Positions 1-11,800 of a DNA stretch of 64,000 bases are shown here, piece by piece; position 1 is the stretch's first letter, and each line of letters begins with the position of its first letter. The notes beneath the pieces are model-generated. The model saw only the letters and a program-made list of their open reading frames with translations. It was not told the origin of the DNA and ran no database searches. The position numbers and the translations under genes are program-made. Origin of the DNA: Neurospora tetraspora (Eukaryota; Ascomycota; Sordariomycetes; Sordariales; Sordariaceae); contig NW_026944388.1 in the NCBI RefSeq assembly GCF_033439725.1, forward strand, positions 1,178,001-1,242,000, read 5' to 3'.

Positions 1-15
1 ATCTTTTACCCACAG

Positions 16-184
16 AAGCTTTGCTCGACCATTCGGCTTCTACGACAGGGATCCTAGGAGCTTGCAATCAGTGGATGATGATGAGTTGCGGATTCGAAGA
101 TTGAAAGGGAAACGCAGTGGAACCAAAGCTGGGCAAGCTCCAGACTCTTGCCTGCCGGGAGGCAGCTATGTGATTTATCGATGA
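16..184 (+). CDS. possible C-terminal exon of an upstream gene (partial)
   Basis: A reading frame is open from the window edge to a TGA at 182-184. A plausible intron acceptor (pyrimidine-rich stretch ending ACAG) lies at 12-15, just before the frame. The encoded tail is charged and well mixed, including RPFGFYDRDPRSLQS and ending GGSYVIYR, which looks more like protein than chance. No family is recognised. The stop lies only about 145 bp before the start of the next gene on the same strand, which is tight but possible in fungi. It could also be a chance open frame in the 5' flank of that gene. The upstream sequence needed to decide is outside the window. Confidence 0.35.
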
Positions 185-329
185 ACGATAAGCGATAAGC
201 AGCCCGTGGCTGGTGCAGCGACCCACTTATTCTTCACTCCAAGTGCACTGTAGTCGCCGCCAATTGTTCAAGGACAACGCTCTCTTCCTCAACTGTTTCA
301 CTTATTGATCGATCTACCAAAGCTTCATC

Positions 330-1652
330 ATGGTGGGCTTCTCCTTTGGACTGAAAAAGGCCGCGGCCTCCTCAAAACCAGCGCCGGCCAAGAGGAAACC
401 CGCGACCTTCGGCGGCGATGACGATGACGAAAACACGACAGCTGGAGATGGCCAGCCCAAGCCCATCGCCGCCATTGAAATCACCGAATTGGACGGTTTC
501 GACGATAACACGAGCACCCCTATAGAGACAGGAGATGAAGACCGCAAATCGAAAAAGAAATCAAAGGGACTACCACAACCACCACCGCCCGTGTCCGCAT
601 CAGCATCAACATCATCAGCATCAGCATCCTCAAACAAGAAAGCACCTCCCGTCGCCGCCCAATTCGGCGACCTCTCCTCCGCCCTCGAATCGCGCAAATA
701 CGCCCAAGCCGCCGCCGACGCCGACCCCTCCATCTACGACTACGACGCCGTCTACGACTCCTTCAAGGTTCCCCAAAAGAAAGAAAAGGAAGCCGACAAC
801 AAGGAAAAGCGGCCCCGGTACTTTGACGCTTTACAAAAAGCGGCCGAGACGCGCGAGCGCGACCGGGCGATCGCCGAAGAGAAGAAACTAAAACGCGAGC
901 GCGAAGCCGAGGGGGACGCGTTTGCCGATAAAGAGAAATTCGTCACGGAGGCGTACAAGCGCCAGCAGGAAGAAAACCGACGGCTGGAAGAAGAAGAGAA
1001 GAAGAGGGAGGAGGAAGAGGCGAAGAAGAATAAGAATAAAGGGTTAACGGACTTTTATAAGCAGATGCTGGAGAAGGAGGAGCTGGAGCATGTGGCGAAG
1101 ATGAAGGCTGTTGAGGAGCGGGTTAAGGCTGGGCCGGAAGCTGCACAGCAGAAGAAAGAGGGGGAGGAAGGGGAAGGGGAAGGGCAAGAAGAAGAGCAGG
1201 ACGCGGAAAAGAGGGCGGCGGAAAAGGCGAAAGAGATTAATGCCATGGGCGGCAACGTCATTATCAATGATGACGGTGAGGTGGTGGACAAGCGACAACT
1301 GCTCAAGGGCGGTTTGAACGTGGCGCCCAAGAAGAAGGTCGAACACCAACAGGAGAAGGCTCGGCAGGCGGCAAAGCCCGCTGCGGCAAGCGGACCGGCT
1401 AAGGGCGTGTTCCATGGCGGAAACAAGCAGGCAATGCGGGAAAGACAGACGCGCATGCTGGAGGCTCAGCTTGAGGAGAGGCTTAAACGGGCGAGAGAGG
1501 AAGAAGAGGAAGAGAGGAAGAAGGTGGAGCTGGTGGCCAAGAGTAGGAAGACGGAGGCGGATATCTCGAGCGCGAAGGAGCGGTACCTGGCGAGAAAGAG
1601 GGCGGCCGAGGAGGCAAAGAAGAAGGGGCTGGAGGAGGGTGCTGCGCCGTAG
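330..1652 (+). CDS. NSRP1/CCDC55-like nuclear speckle splicing regulator (DUF2040)
   Basis: Single-exon gene of 440 residues. The diagnostic block lies at about residues 130-240. It starts with DPSIYDYDAVYDSFK, continues through PRYFDALQKAAETRERDR, REREAEGDAFADKEKFVT and AYKRQQEENRRLEEEE, and ends GLTDFYKQMLEKEE. This is the order seen in the N-terminal domain of animal NSRP1, a nuclear speckle protein linked to alternative splicing. Residues 180-290 and 370-430 are Lys/Glu/Arg-rich and predicted coiled coil. The N-terminus is low-complexity, with Asp runs and Ser/Ala runs. The ATG in TCATCATGG is the first in frame. A nuclear, RNA-processing role is inferred from the family only. It is convergent with tim13. 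Confidence 0.85.
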   Translation: MVGFSFGLKKAAASSKPAPAKRKPATFGGDDDDENTTAGDGQPKPIAAIEITELDGFDDNTSTPIETGDEDRKSKKKSKGLPQPPPPVSASASTSSASASSNKKAPPVAAQFGDLSSALESRKYAQAAADADPSIYDYDAVYDSFKVPQKKEKEADNKEKRPRYFDALQKAAETRERDRAIAEEKKLKREREAEGDAFADKEKFVTEAYKRQQEENRRLEEEEKKREEEEAKKNKNKGLTDFYKQMLEKEELEHVAKMKAVEERVKAGPEAAQQKKEGEEGEGEGQEEEQDAEKRAAEKAKEINAMGGNVIINDDGEVVDKRQLLKGGLNVAPKKKVEHQQEKARQAAKPAAASGPAKGVFHGGNKQAMRERQTRMLEAQLEERLKRAREEEEEERKKVELVAKSRKTEADISSAKERYLARKRAAEEAKKKGLEEGAAP

Positions 1653-2243
1653 TGTTGTTTTCTGAACAGCTCGGTTTTGTTATGTTTTTAACTTGTTTAG
1701 TTTCCGTTTTTGTTGACATGAGATACCCCCTTCTTTTTGGGAACCTGGCCCAGACCACGCCCAGTCCCCAGTAAAAGCATATGCCAGAAGAAGGAAAATA
1801 AATGCTACTTTTCCAAAGGTCTATAAAAAAGCCTTGTGCCCCGTTTTCCTTCCCTTTCTACCTATACCATTTCCCTTGCCCGTAATTGCGCTGATGTTGA
1901 TACACACGTACGTATACGGTACGGAAAACGATGTCACCTCCCCAACCTAAACAGCCGCTCTTTTTCCCTTCGTTCGTTCGTTCCTTGCTTTTCGCTTCTC
2001 TGCTCTAGCCTGCCCTCTTACATTTCCAACCCTCAGCCGTAACCGGACCCTATGCCCAATGCGAAACTCTCCACGCCACCACCATCCACCATTCCTCGTT
2101 TATCGTCCAGAGTTTCCATTCAAAACAACAAGTTAAAGGTTGGTCCGGCGGTCGGTTACGGTATTGGCATGGCGTTCAAATAACAATCGTTTCTCCCTCT
2201 CCTCTTTGCTCTCGGCTTCGGCCCCGTACTTCCTCAACCCATT

Positions 2244-2706
2244 CTACTGGTTACCCATCTCCTGCTGTATCCTCTTCAAGTACGTCGTGTTGACCACGTT
2301 CCACGCCGCCATGTACTTCTCCGTGCACTGGGCCACGCACGTCTTCTCGGCGCTGGAGAGGGAGGAGCCCGGCTTGGGGACGCACGAGGTGAAGCAGTTT
2401 TCGCCGATTTTCTGTTTTTCGTTACAAGAGAGGTTAGTTAAACGATTGGGATTATATATTTCAAAAGTAGCTGGATTGGGGGAGAAAGAGCTGAGGGGTG
2501 TATAGTATAGCTTGGGAATGGGGGCTCGGCTGTGAGGGAGAGCTGCGAGAGAACTGAAGGTAGAGAGAGACTGAAAGAAAGAAAGAAAGAAAGAAAGAAA
2601 GAGAGGTACGTACCTCCATCAAAGTCCGCGCATTGGCGCTCTGGGACTCGATGAGGACCTGCTTGATGATGGCCTTCTTGACGGTCTCGGAGGTTGAGTC
2701 GGACAT
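2244..2706 (-). CDS. tim13: mitochondrial intermembrane-space chaperone Tim13
   Basis: Two exons on the minus strand: 2706-2614 (31 codons, starting MSDSTSETVKKAIIKQ) and 2411-2244 (stop at 2246-2244), giving 86 residues, the usual small-Tim size. The 202-bp intron has a GTACGT donor and a CAG acceptor. The spliced product carries the twin CX3C motif: CFTSC at residues 37-41 and CVAQC at 56-60, with 14 residues between, followed by EKYMAAWNVVNTTYL. Tim13 pairs with Tim8 in a hexameric chaperone that carries hydrophobic precursors to the TIM22 inner-membrane machinery. The cysteines form disulfides via the Mia40 route. The second exon is too short to stand out as an open frame, so the gene is easy to miss. 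Confidence 0.92.
2573..2600. repeat. GAAA microsatellite in the tim13 intron
   Basis: Seven tandem GAAA units lie just inside the 5' part of the tim13 intron (TTTC on the coding strand). They are probably length-polymorphic and have no coding effect. Confidence 0.9.
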
Positions 2707-3309
2707 GGTTGCGGTTATTGTGGATGTTTGGGTTTGGTGGTGGTTGGTTATTAGATACGAATTGATCTTGGCGGGGCTAAGTAAGATCTTGGTGACGGCT
2801 TCAACCAAATGATGCAGTGAACTTCGAAGCTCCGGATGCAACGCATTGTTTATCGCTACGTTATGGAGGTGTGGCGTTAGTGGTGATTGCCGGTGATAAG
2901 GTGAGGCTGGTGCAAAAGCAGTTCTTTCCCGGCAGGCAAAGTGCTGGATAGGCAGGAAAAGGGGGCCCCTTTATGGAGGAAGTTGACAAAACAATTGACA
3001 ACAACAACACAACAATACCCGTGGGTGTGAGGCTGGCTTATATAAGGGAGGCTGGCCAGACTACACCCACTCAAGACCCACGGGTAATGGAGTTGGTGTA
3101 GAAGCCGTATACAAATAGTTTCATCAGTTCCCGACAAGACCAGTTAAATTGACCACTGCTAAAAACATGAATGACATGGCCAAATATTACTACTCAACGC
3201 TCCATGCTATGTACGCTCCATGTGCTCTCGACAAACTCAACTCCCTCCTACCTTCACTCCCACAGGCCACAGCGAGACAAACCACCGCACCGCACCGCAC
3301 CGCACCCAC
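2707..3309. other. intergenic: tim13 upstream region and phospholipase C 3' flank
   Basis: About 600 bp between two minus-strand genes. It should hold the tim13 promoter and 5' leader and the 3' UTR of the phospholipase gene. A short CACCG repeat occurs near 3283-3305. No further gene, RNA or repeat is evident. Confidence 0.6.
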
Positions 3310-5500
3310 TCACAACCTCAACTTCTTGCTTATCTTCACCAAAACAACCCCATCACTCTCCATCCCCTTCGCATCCAACAAATGCACAAACCGATACCCC
3401 TCCCTCAACCGATCCAGCCTCACACACGCCCATGCCGCCAACGAATCCCTTCCAATCTCATCATCCAGCACCAAGAACCTCACAAACGATAGCTCCGGGA
3501 CCACACCGGGGATATTCTCAAACTTGAGCTGTTGTGTTCCTTTACCACCCTTCCACCAATCCGGATCGCGTCCGTAACCTTTAAGAGATTTCGTCTTGGC
3601 CTTGTACTCGCCCTCTTTTTCCTTGCCGTCCTGCGGCAGCTCGTCCGTGCCGTGTCGCTCGCCGGGCTCTTCCACGTGCAGTTCGACTTTGAGGTAAGGG
3701 CGGAAGGAGTCGATTTTGGTGTCACCGGGGGGAAGGGGGAGGGATTGGGCGGCGAGAACGTCGATGGTTAGGTCCATGGTGTAGTGCTGGACGGCGTCGG
3801 CTTGGGTGTCTGAGGCTTCGGGGGAGGGGTTGCCGCCGGTTAGTTTGCCGCAGCGGTAGCCTAGGGTCTTGTTAGTGTTCTTGTCTGCCTTAAAGAGGGG
3901 TGGAATAAGTGGACGTACCAGCAGGCTTGAGAACATAACCCCCAGTCCCAGCAAACATGCCCTCATTCAGCATCATACCCTCATCCCAATTCTGCCAGTT
4001 CAGCGCCACAATCTGGATCCCCTTTCTCCAAAACACGGCTGGGTCCAAGTTCGACGACAAGATACGCATACCAGATGGGTACGCCCGCATCAGGTAGCGC
4101 TTGTTATGGTCGAACAGCGCCTTCCGACTCTCCTTGTGAAGCTCCATCACGCCACCCTCCGACACAGAGAAGATGTGCGTCGGCATGTTGGCCTCGGGCT
4201 GCATCAGGCTCTTGAACGTGACGCCGCGCGTGTAGATGCCCATCTTGCTCAAAGCCCAGATGATCTTCGATGGCTTCTTCGCCCGCTGCTTCGGTTGGCC
4301 TGCTTCTTCTGGTAGCCCCGAAGCCGCGGAGACTGTGCTGTCTAGGTCCTCGGGGGTCGTCGAGCCCCCATCGTTGTTAGGCGGAGCGTACTTGACTTTG
4401 ACGAGGATCTTGCCGCGCAGCTCTTCGGGGGTGGGAAGACACTTGGCATCCTCCTCCGGCTCGGGAAGCAGCAGGTCCCCCCAGGTCTGCCGCATAATGT
4501 CGACCATCCTCTCCTGTTGCTCAGCACTGCAGTGCACCTCGAGGCTGACGATCAGGGGCAGGTCGGTTGTGACAAAGCCGTAGTCCTTGATAGCTTCGCA
4601 CACGTCCCGGAAGGTGATGTCTTTGGTTAGCGTGTACCCGTGCAGGACTCGCGGCTCCTTGGTGCTCTTCCTACTGAGTGTTTGGAATAAGGAAGCAGAG
4701 CCACCGCTCTTGCTCTTTTCTAGGGGGTTCGTTTCCGCTGACAATCCTGCCGGGGCGGTCTCGTTGGTTGTTGCTGCCGGCGCCACTACCGGTGCCGCTG
4801 GTACCGCCGCCGCCGCCGTCTTTGTTGTGGTGGGCTGCGGAGATTTCTTGTCCTTGGACTTCTTCCTTCCACCGAGAAAGCTAGGCAGCTTACTCTTGGC
4901 TTTCCTCTTCATCTTGCTCGCCGTCTCCTCCTCGCCGCTGCCATAGGCATCAGAGCTGGAGCTAGAACTGCTTGAAGTCACCGACTCGGCATCGTCGTCA
5001 TCACCATCCTCCGACTCGGAATCCGAGCCATCCCAGACGTCCACCTCGATGCAGCGGCACCCGCGCAACAGCACGTTCTTGTACGCACCGGCGCTCGACT
5101 CGCTGGAGAGCTGGTTGCCCGTCAGATACGTGTTGTGGCTGGAACTGATGAAGTAGCTCGAGAGCGGGTAGCTGAGGTCATGGGAGTGCGGAGGCGCAAT
5201 CGAGTTGGCGGCTGAAGAAGTGATATACCGAACAAAACTCTCATAGTCCCAGTCCTGGTGAAGCGGGAAGTCCCGAGCCAGCTCGGCTTCGTCGTCGCCT
5301 TGACAGCACCTGAGCCAGACAGAAACATCTTCCTGGCGCCAGGCCTTGGTCACGGTATCGGCGTGTGCGCTGTAGATGCGTTGTAAATGAGCCGCAATGC
5401 CTGGACTGAATGTCTTGACCTTCTGCTCGGCGCCAGATAAGCCACCGCCTCCTTGGTGAGCTCCATCGGGGAGAGACATATTTGACTTGAGACGATGCAT
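3310..5500 (-). CDS. phosphoinositide-specific phospholipase C (delta-like)
   Basis: Two exons, 5500-3919 and 3860-3310, with a 58-bp intron (GTACGT donor, CTAG acceptor); 710 residues. It hydrolyses PIP2 to IP3 and diacylglycerol at the plasma membrane. The X box has the first catalytic His in [13 protein letters not shown] (about 122) and the calcium-site acids in [11 protein letters not shown] (about 155-165). The second His is in [10 protein letters not shown] (about 287), followed by [13 protein letters not shown]. The Y box (about 413-530) includes [13 protein letters not shown] and ends [22 protein letters not shown]2-like domain follows (about 550-710). No PH domain is visible; the first 110 residues are an EF-hand-like remnant at most. 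Oddity: about 125 low-complexity residues split the X box between the calcium ligands and the second His. An alternative start is the Met at 5479. Confidence 0.93.
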
Positions 5501-6338
5501 AAAATGGGAGCACTAGACAACGACCGAGGGGAAAAAAGGCGTGAATCCAATGTCTGTACGATGACAGAAGGTGAGAATGGGTTGTACAAGGAGGCAGCCA
5601 AAGAGCCAACAGACAGGCCAGACCGGGCCCAGACCTAGCTCACGATTCAGGGGACCCCGCGACCCCGCTTGAAGCTGTTGATGGTTGGTTGGTAAGGTTG
5701 ACCTGGCGTTTGATGGTGTTTGACTTCTTCAAAGGTTGTGAACTTGGAGACCGGCGGGAAAGAGGAGGGAAAAATATAGAGGTGGAATGAGGTGATGATT
5801 GGGTATAAATGATGCTGAACAGCTCTTCAGGCTCCGGTTCATCACGACCTATCCATCTCCAACATTGCCGTTGCCGTGGAAGCTCTTGGACCCCACAGGA
5901 CCCCTCCCGTGTCATTGACCAGTGGGGGCATCCCCTAGCCATCAGATCGAACAGCGAGATTGGCGCGGATTGGCGGCCGTTAGTGGTCCAGGTCAGGGGT
6001 GCTAAGACCGGACTGCTGTTTCGTCTCAACTTGGCGTGGAAAGTTCCAGGTTGGGTTGGGGACGGTGATAGCTTCAGCCTCAACTAACAAAAATGGGGCC
6101 TGTAGACATACAAAATAGTGTAACAATGTCTGTTGAAACCACCAAGTAACGCCAAGTGCTATAAATGTTTACTTTCCCTTTTAGGACCTCCAGGTTCCCG
6201 TCCGTTTCTGTGTGCTTTACAGTAGTCTAGATCTAGGTATATCTATCAGACATCATATGATACCGACACAATTGAGATTATCGTCCATTGGACCCTTAGT
6301 CTTACAAGTCCCATCTTTGATGTTGTACACCGGCCTTT
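5501..6338. other. intergenic: phospholipase C upstream region and mrh4 3' flank
   Basis: About 840 bp between two minus-strand genes. The 5501-5900 side should contain the phospholipase 5' leader and promoter. No RNA gene, repeat or supported open frame was found. Confidence 0.6.
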
Positions 6339-8213
6339 TTAAACAAGGGCCTGGCCCATAAACATGCTCTCCTTAACCTCAGCAACGACATCCCTCCTAT
6401 CATCCTTGCCCACCAGCACGATACCCCTACCACGACGGTTCATGCGACCAGCGCGGCCCAGCCTGTGGATGAAGTCGATAGTCGTATGCGGCACATCATA
6501 CAACACGACAAAGCGCACAGCAAGGGTATCGATACCTCTAGACGCCAGATCCGTCGCCACAATGACCTTGGTATTAGGCAGATGCCTCCTGGTAGGGGAG
6601 CTGCTCACGGCACCACCGGCCTTGCCTCCTTCAGCAGCAGCAGCAGCAACATCCTCAGCAGGCTTGCTGATCTTCATCGGCTCGTTCGACGTGAAAGAAG
6701 CCAGCATCTCCGACTTGCGGTGCTCCTCCGTGTCACGGTGAAGAGCGATGGCGTCGATGCCCTTGGACACCAGGTAATCGGCCACCTGCTGGGTGGTCTC
6801 GCGCTCGTTGACGAAGACCATGATGCGCTTGACGTCGATCTCGTCCCTGGGGCCCTCGTGCTTGGCGGCCTCCTTGCCGATGGACCAGATGGCGTCGGCG
6901 CAGGCGAGCATCTTGTTGTTGCGGTACGGGTCCTTGGACACGTCGATCACGCCGAGCTGGACACGGCGGGGGATGGCGTGCAGGTTGGGAGTGGTGATGC
7001 GGTTGATGTAGGGGAATTGCTCCTCCATGTAGGTGTCCAGACGGCGCGGGATGGTGGCCGAGCAGAGGATGAGCTGCTTCAGTGAGGGCATGGCGCGGTC
7101 AACGATGCTGGTGGTGTCGCCGGAGAAACTGCGGTCGAGCAGGGAGTCGGCCTCATCGATGACGAGGTGGCTGACGCGGGACAAAACGTTGGGATCCGAC
7201 TTGGCGATGGTGGCGAGCAAGTGAGGTGTCGATACGATCATGTCCACGCCGATGGGGCTATACAGGTTGCGCTGGTTCCTGAGCGGGTTGATGCTGGCGG
7301 ACAGAGGTCGTACCTTGAACTTGGTGTAGTGAGCGAGCTTCTTGGCAACGCTGGTGACCTGGTCGACGAGCTCTGCCGTAGGAACCAGGACAACCACACG
7401 AGGCCGGGCCGTGTTGGGATGAGGTTCGAACTTCTCGATCCACTCAGACACCGGCGCACCTCCACGATGTTCCTTCTCGGCAGCTAGACGCTCGTTGTAT
7501 GAGGCGACCAACTCATCATCAGCATCACCCTTCTTCAAGGCGTTGACAGCGGGAACCAGATATGCCAACGTCTTGCCAGATCCCGTCTCGGCAGCCAAAA
7601 GGAACTCTTCCCTGCCATTGTCTGATTTCGGTCGCCTCGGCTTCTTCCCCATCGGCTGCCCTAGCAGAGCCGGGATAGCCAATCTCTGTACGGGCGTGGG
7701 CTTGATCTCCGTCATGCCTTTGAGTGCCTCCTGCGCAATAGCCTCCTTCACCACCGGCAGCAGGTCGAACTGGTCGAAAGACTGCATCTCCTGCATCCGT
7801 TCCTTGATGCTTGTTCTTTGTCCGTAGCTGATGGTCGCGAGCGCACGTTGCATCTTCAGTGCCTTTTGTCCCTTGGTCTTCTTGTCCCTCTTGTCCCTCC
7901 TGTCGTCCTCCTCTACCGGCTTCGGTTTGGGTGCTTTGCGCGGGTCGATATTTGCGACTCGTCGGTTCATGCCCGCCCAAGGGCCATCAGGTTTGTTCCG
8001 GGGCTTCTTGTTGCCCTCGCCAGGGCCTCGTACTGGTGGTGGTCGGGCAACACGATCGGACAGCACCATGCGCGAAGGGCGCTGCTCGCGCCGTGTCGAA
8101 AACGTTCTCTGGCCGGCCCATGGTTCAAGGCTTGCTCTTGCTGACGTCGATGTGCTTGTCGTTGCGGCCGAACGGCAGATGAGGCACACCGAGTCCCTCG
8201 CTGTCTTCCACAT
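6339..8213 (-). CDS. mrh4: mitochondrial DEAD-box RNA helicase MRH4
   Basis: Single exon of 624 residues. Helicase core in order: QRLAIPALL (Q-motif region), motif [10 protein letters not shown] (about 205), Ia PTAELVDQ, Ib TPHLL, II DEAD (about 351), [25 protein letters not shown] and [10 protein letters not shown] (about 581). The chosen start is the ATG at 8213, because the product then begins [19 protein letters not shown], followed by Arg/Ser/Thr-rich sequence without acidic residues, a typical mitochondrial presequence. The frame is open upstream to 8375 but that adds an acidic stretch that would spoil the presequence. A basic Lys/Arg-rich linker precedes the core, and an Ala/Gly-rich insertion (about 515-545) interrupts domain 2. 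Yeast Mrh4 is needed for late assembly of the large mitochondrial ribosomal subunit; the same role is inferred here. Confidence 0.9.
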   Translation of the reverse strand: MWKTARDSVCLICRSAATTSTSTSARASLEPWAGQRTFSTRREQRPSRMVLSDRVARPPPVRGPGEGNKKPRNKPDGPWAGMNRRVANIDPRKAPKPKPVEEDDRRDKRDKKTKGQKALKMQRALATISYGQRTSIKERMQEMQSFDQFDLLPVVKEAIAQEALKGMTEIKPTPVQRLAIPALLGQPMGKKPRRPKSDNGREEFLLAAETGSGKTLAYLVPAVNALKKGDADDELVASYNERLAAEKEHRGGAPVSEWIEKFEPHPNTARPRVVVLVPTAELVDQVTSVAKKLAHYTKFKVRPLSASINPLRNQRNLYSPIGVDMIVSTPHLLATIAKSDPNVLSRVSHLVIDEADSLLDRSFSGDTTSIVDRAMPSLKQLILCSATIPRRLDTYMEEQFPYINRITTPNLHAIPRRVQLGVIDVSKDPYRNNKMLACADAIWSIGKEAAKHEGPRDEIDVKRIMVFVNERETTQQVADYLVSKGIDAIALHRDTEEHRKSEMLASFTSNEPMKISKPAEDVAAAAAEGGKAGGAVSSSPTRRHLPNTKVIVATDLASRGIDTLAVRFVVLYDVPHTTIDFIHRLGRAGRMNRRGRGIVLVGKDDRRDVVAEVKESMFMGQALV

Positions 8214-8838
8214 TATGTTGAGATTCCCGTGCGCCGACGGCTGTGGTGTCGAGAGATGCTGTCCGTCGTCTTGCTCTTCTTGGCTGATTCCGTCGTCGAC
8301 AAAATTTTTGGCAGGCGAATTTCGTGATGTGTTTACCCCAACCTTCTCCAAAAGTTTGAAAGAGAGGAGGGGCAAGCGCCAACAAACCAGTGGTGCTTAT
8401 CGGCAATCTCAGACTGCTGGAATGTTCTGCCACTGTTCACCACCTGTAGGGGTCTCTGCTTAGCGTTGTGTTTCAGGGGTCTCTTCACCACCATGTCCCT
8501 GTAAAAGTCCATGTCATTGTACACTAAACTCATGATGGGAATGCCTTCACTTTCGACATGGAATCACATCACAAATTCGTGACAAGGAACTCAAGAGCTG
8601 AGTACTACTTATTGTAGGGATATTGACTATAGGGAATAACAAAACTCAACAATGTACTAGGTCGTTCTCTTCCTTCTTTTTTTTTTCGTTCATCAAAACA
8701 ATCTCAAGAGGCCTTGTCGTGTCTCTGCCAACACAACTTGAACTCCGGGAACCATAGGTAATCGCATACTGTATCCATGTCTCATGTTCTTCATTAACCC
8801 ATATACACCCATTACACGTCCCTGCATAAAACACATGG
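8214..8838. other. intergenic: mrh4 upstream region
   Basis: About 625 bp between two minus-strand genes. The frame open to 8375 is read as 5' leader of mrh4. Nothing else recognisable; a short poly-T run lies near 8675-8686. Confidence 0.6.
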
Positions 8839-11800
8839 CTAATTCAACAATTCACCCGCAGCGCTCCTAGCTGCATTGGCCTTGATCCTCCACCATCCGA
8901 CCCCCATGGCGACGGCGGCGGTGCCTGCTGCCAACAGCCTAAAGCAACACAGAGTCAATCGATAATCTGAAGAAAGGTTATCGTCTGAGCTCAGTGTATG
9001 CCTTACGTCTGTCTTTTGCGGTTGCCCGCAATTCGGCTCAGGATACCGCCGATGAAGTCCACAATAATCAGCTTGCAGAAGGTGGTGAACCATCCGCCGT
9101 TCGGGTCCTGCTTGATGACTGGAGCATCGTTGGGCGGCGGCGAGCTGGCCTGTGTTCCCTGTCCGCCTCTCTTTCTGACCGTGTTGGCGTTGTCTGTGTC
9201 CGCGCCTGTTGCTGTGACCGATGCCTCGGCCTCGCTACGGACATCAGCACCGGTAGCATCTGAGGCAGCAACGGGCTCATCGGTGCTCTGCTGAGCATCA
9301 GGTTGAGATGGCTTCGAGCGTTCGGTGGTTTCCGCAACAACCTCTGGGCTGGGAAGGAGGCCGTTCGTGGGCTTGGAATCCTCAGGTGCTTGCTCTTCCT
9401 GAGCGGTAGGTTCAACAGGCGCCTCGACCGAGACAGTGTGTACTGCGACTTCGGGAATATCCTGTGCCTGAGGCTCCAGCGTCTTGGTGGTCAGATCTTC
9501 GGTGTGCTTCGTCTTCTTCGGCGAGTCAGGGCTTAGAGAGATTCCTTCATCCTCAACAGCCTCCCTAGGTGTAGTTTCGTTTGACGCTGCGGTCTTGTGG
9601 GGAGGCGAAAGCTGAACCGTTGAGGAATCATCTTCCTTGCTGCTGGTCGGCTCCTCGCTCTCCGAAATCGATTGCAGCGACAAGGCCGACGACTGAGCCG
9701 AGCTGACGGACATACGAGGTGAATGGGGAACATCTAGCCTCTTCACGGTGCGGGGGATCACGCTTGCTCCGAGAGCGGTGTCGTGGGACACTTCAGATTC
9801 CCTCCGTGAATTCGAAGAGCCGATGATAGGTGATGGGGGAGCGTCCTCGATAAGAACCTGGTCCTCCTCGAGACCAGTCTCAAGCTTCCGAACAGTATCG
9901 ATGATCTCGTCGCGGTTGGATGGGAAGCGTTCTAGGGTGGGATCGTTAATATCGATATTCTCCTCGTCGAGCGGTGATTCCTCTCGGATCTCGTTGTCCT
10001 GGTCCACGTCCTCGGATACAATCGTGATCGAAGGTTCTTCGCCGTACATACCGGCGCACTCATGTGAGAACAGAGCTGGATTATGGGGGCCGTCCTCGGC
10101 GGGAGTAGCAAGCTCAGATTGATCGGCCTCCGTTGACTGTTTGTAATGTTAGCATACTGTAAATCATTCAAAGCATTACAGAACCATTCTCACCTCGGTG
10201 TCCAGGTATTTCGCGCTATCAGCGACTTCCGCGGCAGTGTCCGCAACTTCGGCAACGGGCGCGTCCAGATATTTCGCGCTATCAGCGACCTCCGCGGCAG
10301 TTTCCGAAACTTCGGCAATGGGCGTGGCAGACAAGCGACGGAAACCAGTCCTTCCAGCCTCTTCATCGGAGACGCGATCCTCAGGTGTTCCTTCGTTGAG
10401 GAGTGCAGCAGAATCAGCGACCTCCGCCGCAGTCCTGGCAAAGATTGGCGTAGCAGCACCTGACTGCGAATCGGTAACAGGTTCCGAGCGGGCAAGAATC
10501 TCCTTGGCCGCATTAGCGACAGGCTCGGGCTGCTCAGCAGGCGTGTCGGCCGCCTCCTCCTCAACAGGAGCAGCCTCTTCAGCAGGTGCAGTCTTATCAA
10601 GAGTAGTTTCCTCGATAGCCTCAGTCTCCTCAACATGAGCGGGCTCCTCAGCATGGGTCGCCTGGACGGCCTCAGCATAGGTCGCCGGGACGGGTTCGGC
10701 CTCCTCGGCAGGAGTTGCCTCCTCAACTGCAGCGGTCTCAACAGGGGCAGCATCAACAGCAGGAGCAGTTTCTTCGGTAGAAGCGGCCTTTTCAGCAGGG
10801 AGCTCTTCAGAGACAGGGGCGGCCTCCAGAGGAGCCTCCTCAACAGGAGCATCCTCAGAGGCATGAGTAGACTCCTCAACAGGCGCAGCCTCCTCAACAT
10901 GGGAAGCCTCAGTGGCAGGAGTAGTCTCCTCGGCAACAGGGGCAGTCTCCTCGGCGGGGGTAGCCTCGGCAGCCTTATCAACTTCAGAATCCTCTGCAAC
11001 CGGAGCCGCCTCAACCGCCGGAGCAGCCTCCTCGACAGGAGCATCCTCAGAGGCATGAGTAGACTCCTCAACAGGCACAGCCTCCTCAACATGGGAAGCC
11101 TCCTCAACAGGCGTAGCCTCCTCAACAGGCGCAGCCTCCTCAACATGGGAAGCCTCCTCAACAGGCGCAGCCTCCTCAACATGGGAAGCCTCCTCAACAG
11201 GCGCAGCCTCCTCAACATGGGAAGCCTCAGTGGCAGGGGCAGTCTCCTCGGCGGGGGTAGCCTCGGCAGCAAGAGCGGCTTCCTCAGAGACATCAGCAGG
11301 TGTCTCAGAAGGAGCAGCTTCTTCAGCAGAGTTGGTCTCAGCGACGGGAGCAGTCTCCTCAGACACAGAGGTGGCCTTCTCAACCGGAGCGTCGTCCTCA
11401 ACTGGGGTGGCCTTCTCAACAGGAGCAACATCAACAGCAGGAGAAGTCTCTTCAGCAGGAGCAGCTTCGGTCGCCACGTCAGCCTTATCAACTTCAGAAT
11501 CCTCTGCAACCGGAGCCGCCTCAACCGCCGGAGCAGTCTCCTCGGCCTGAGGAGCCTCTGCTTCCGGAGCAGCCTCAGTAATCTCTGGGGAAGCCTCGGC
11601 TTCTAGAGCTTCATGAGCCACAGCTGCGTAGGTCTTGGCGTCAGTTCCCTCCTCATCAGCCTTCTCCGGCGCAACCTCCTCCGAAGTGGCCTCATCGGTT
11701 ACTGTTGTCTCCTCGGGAGCAGATTCCTTGGTAGGCTGTTCCTCTTGAGCAGTCTCATGGACGGCATGTTCCTCGGCATCCTCCTTCTGAGTGGGCTCCT

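Noticed and set aside
3149-3577. + strand frame of 142 codons overlapping the end of the phospholipase gene
   Set aside because: Antisense to the C2-like domain exon, no domain content, composition of a shadow frame.
8214-8375. 54-codon N-terminal extension of mrh4
   Set aside because: The extension is acidic and would bury the presequence starting at MWKTARDSV. It is better explained as 5' leader.
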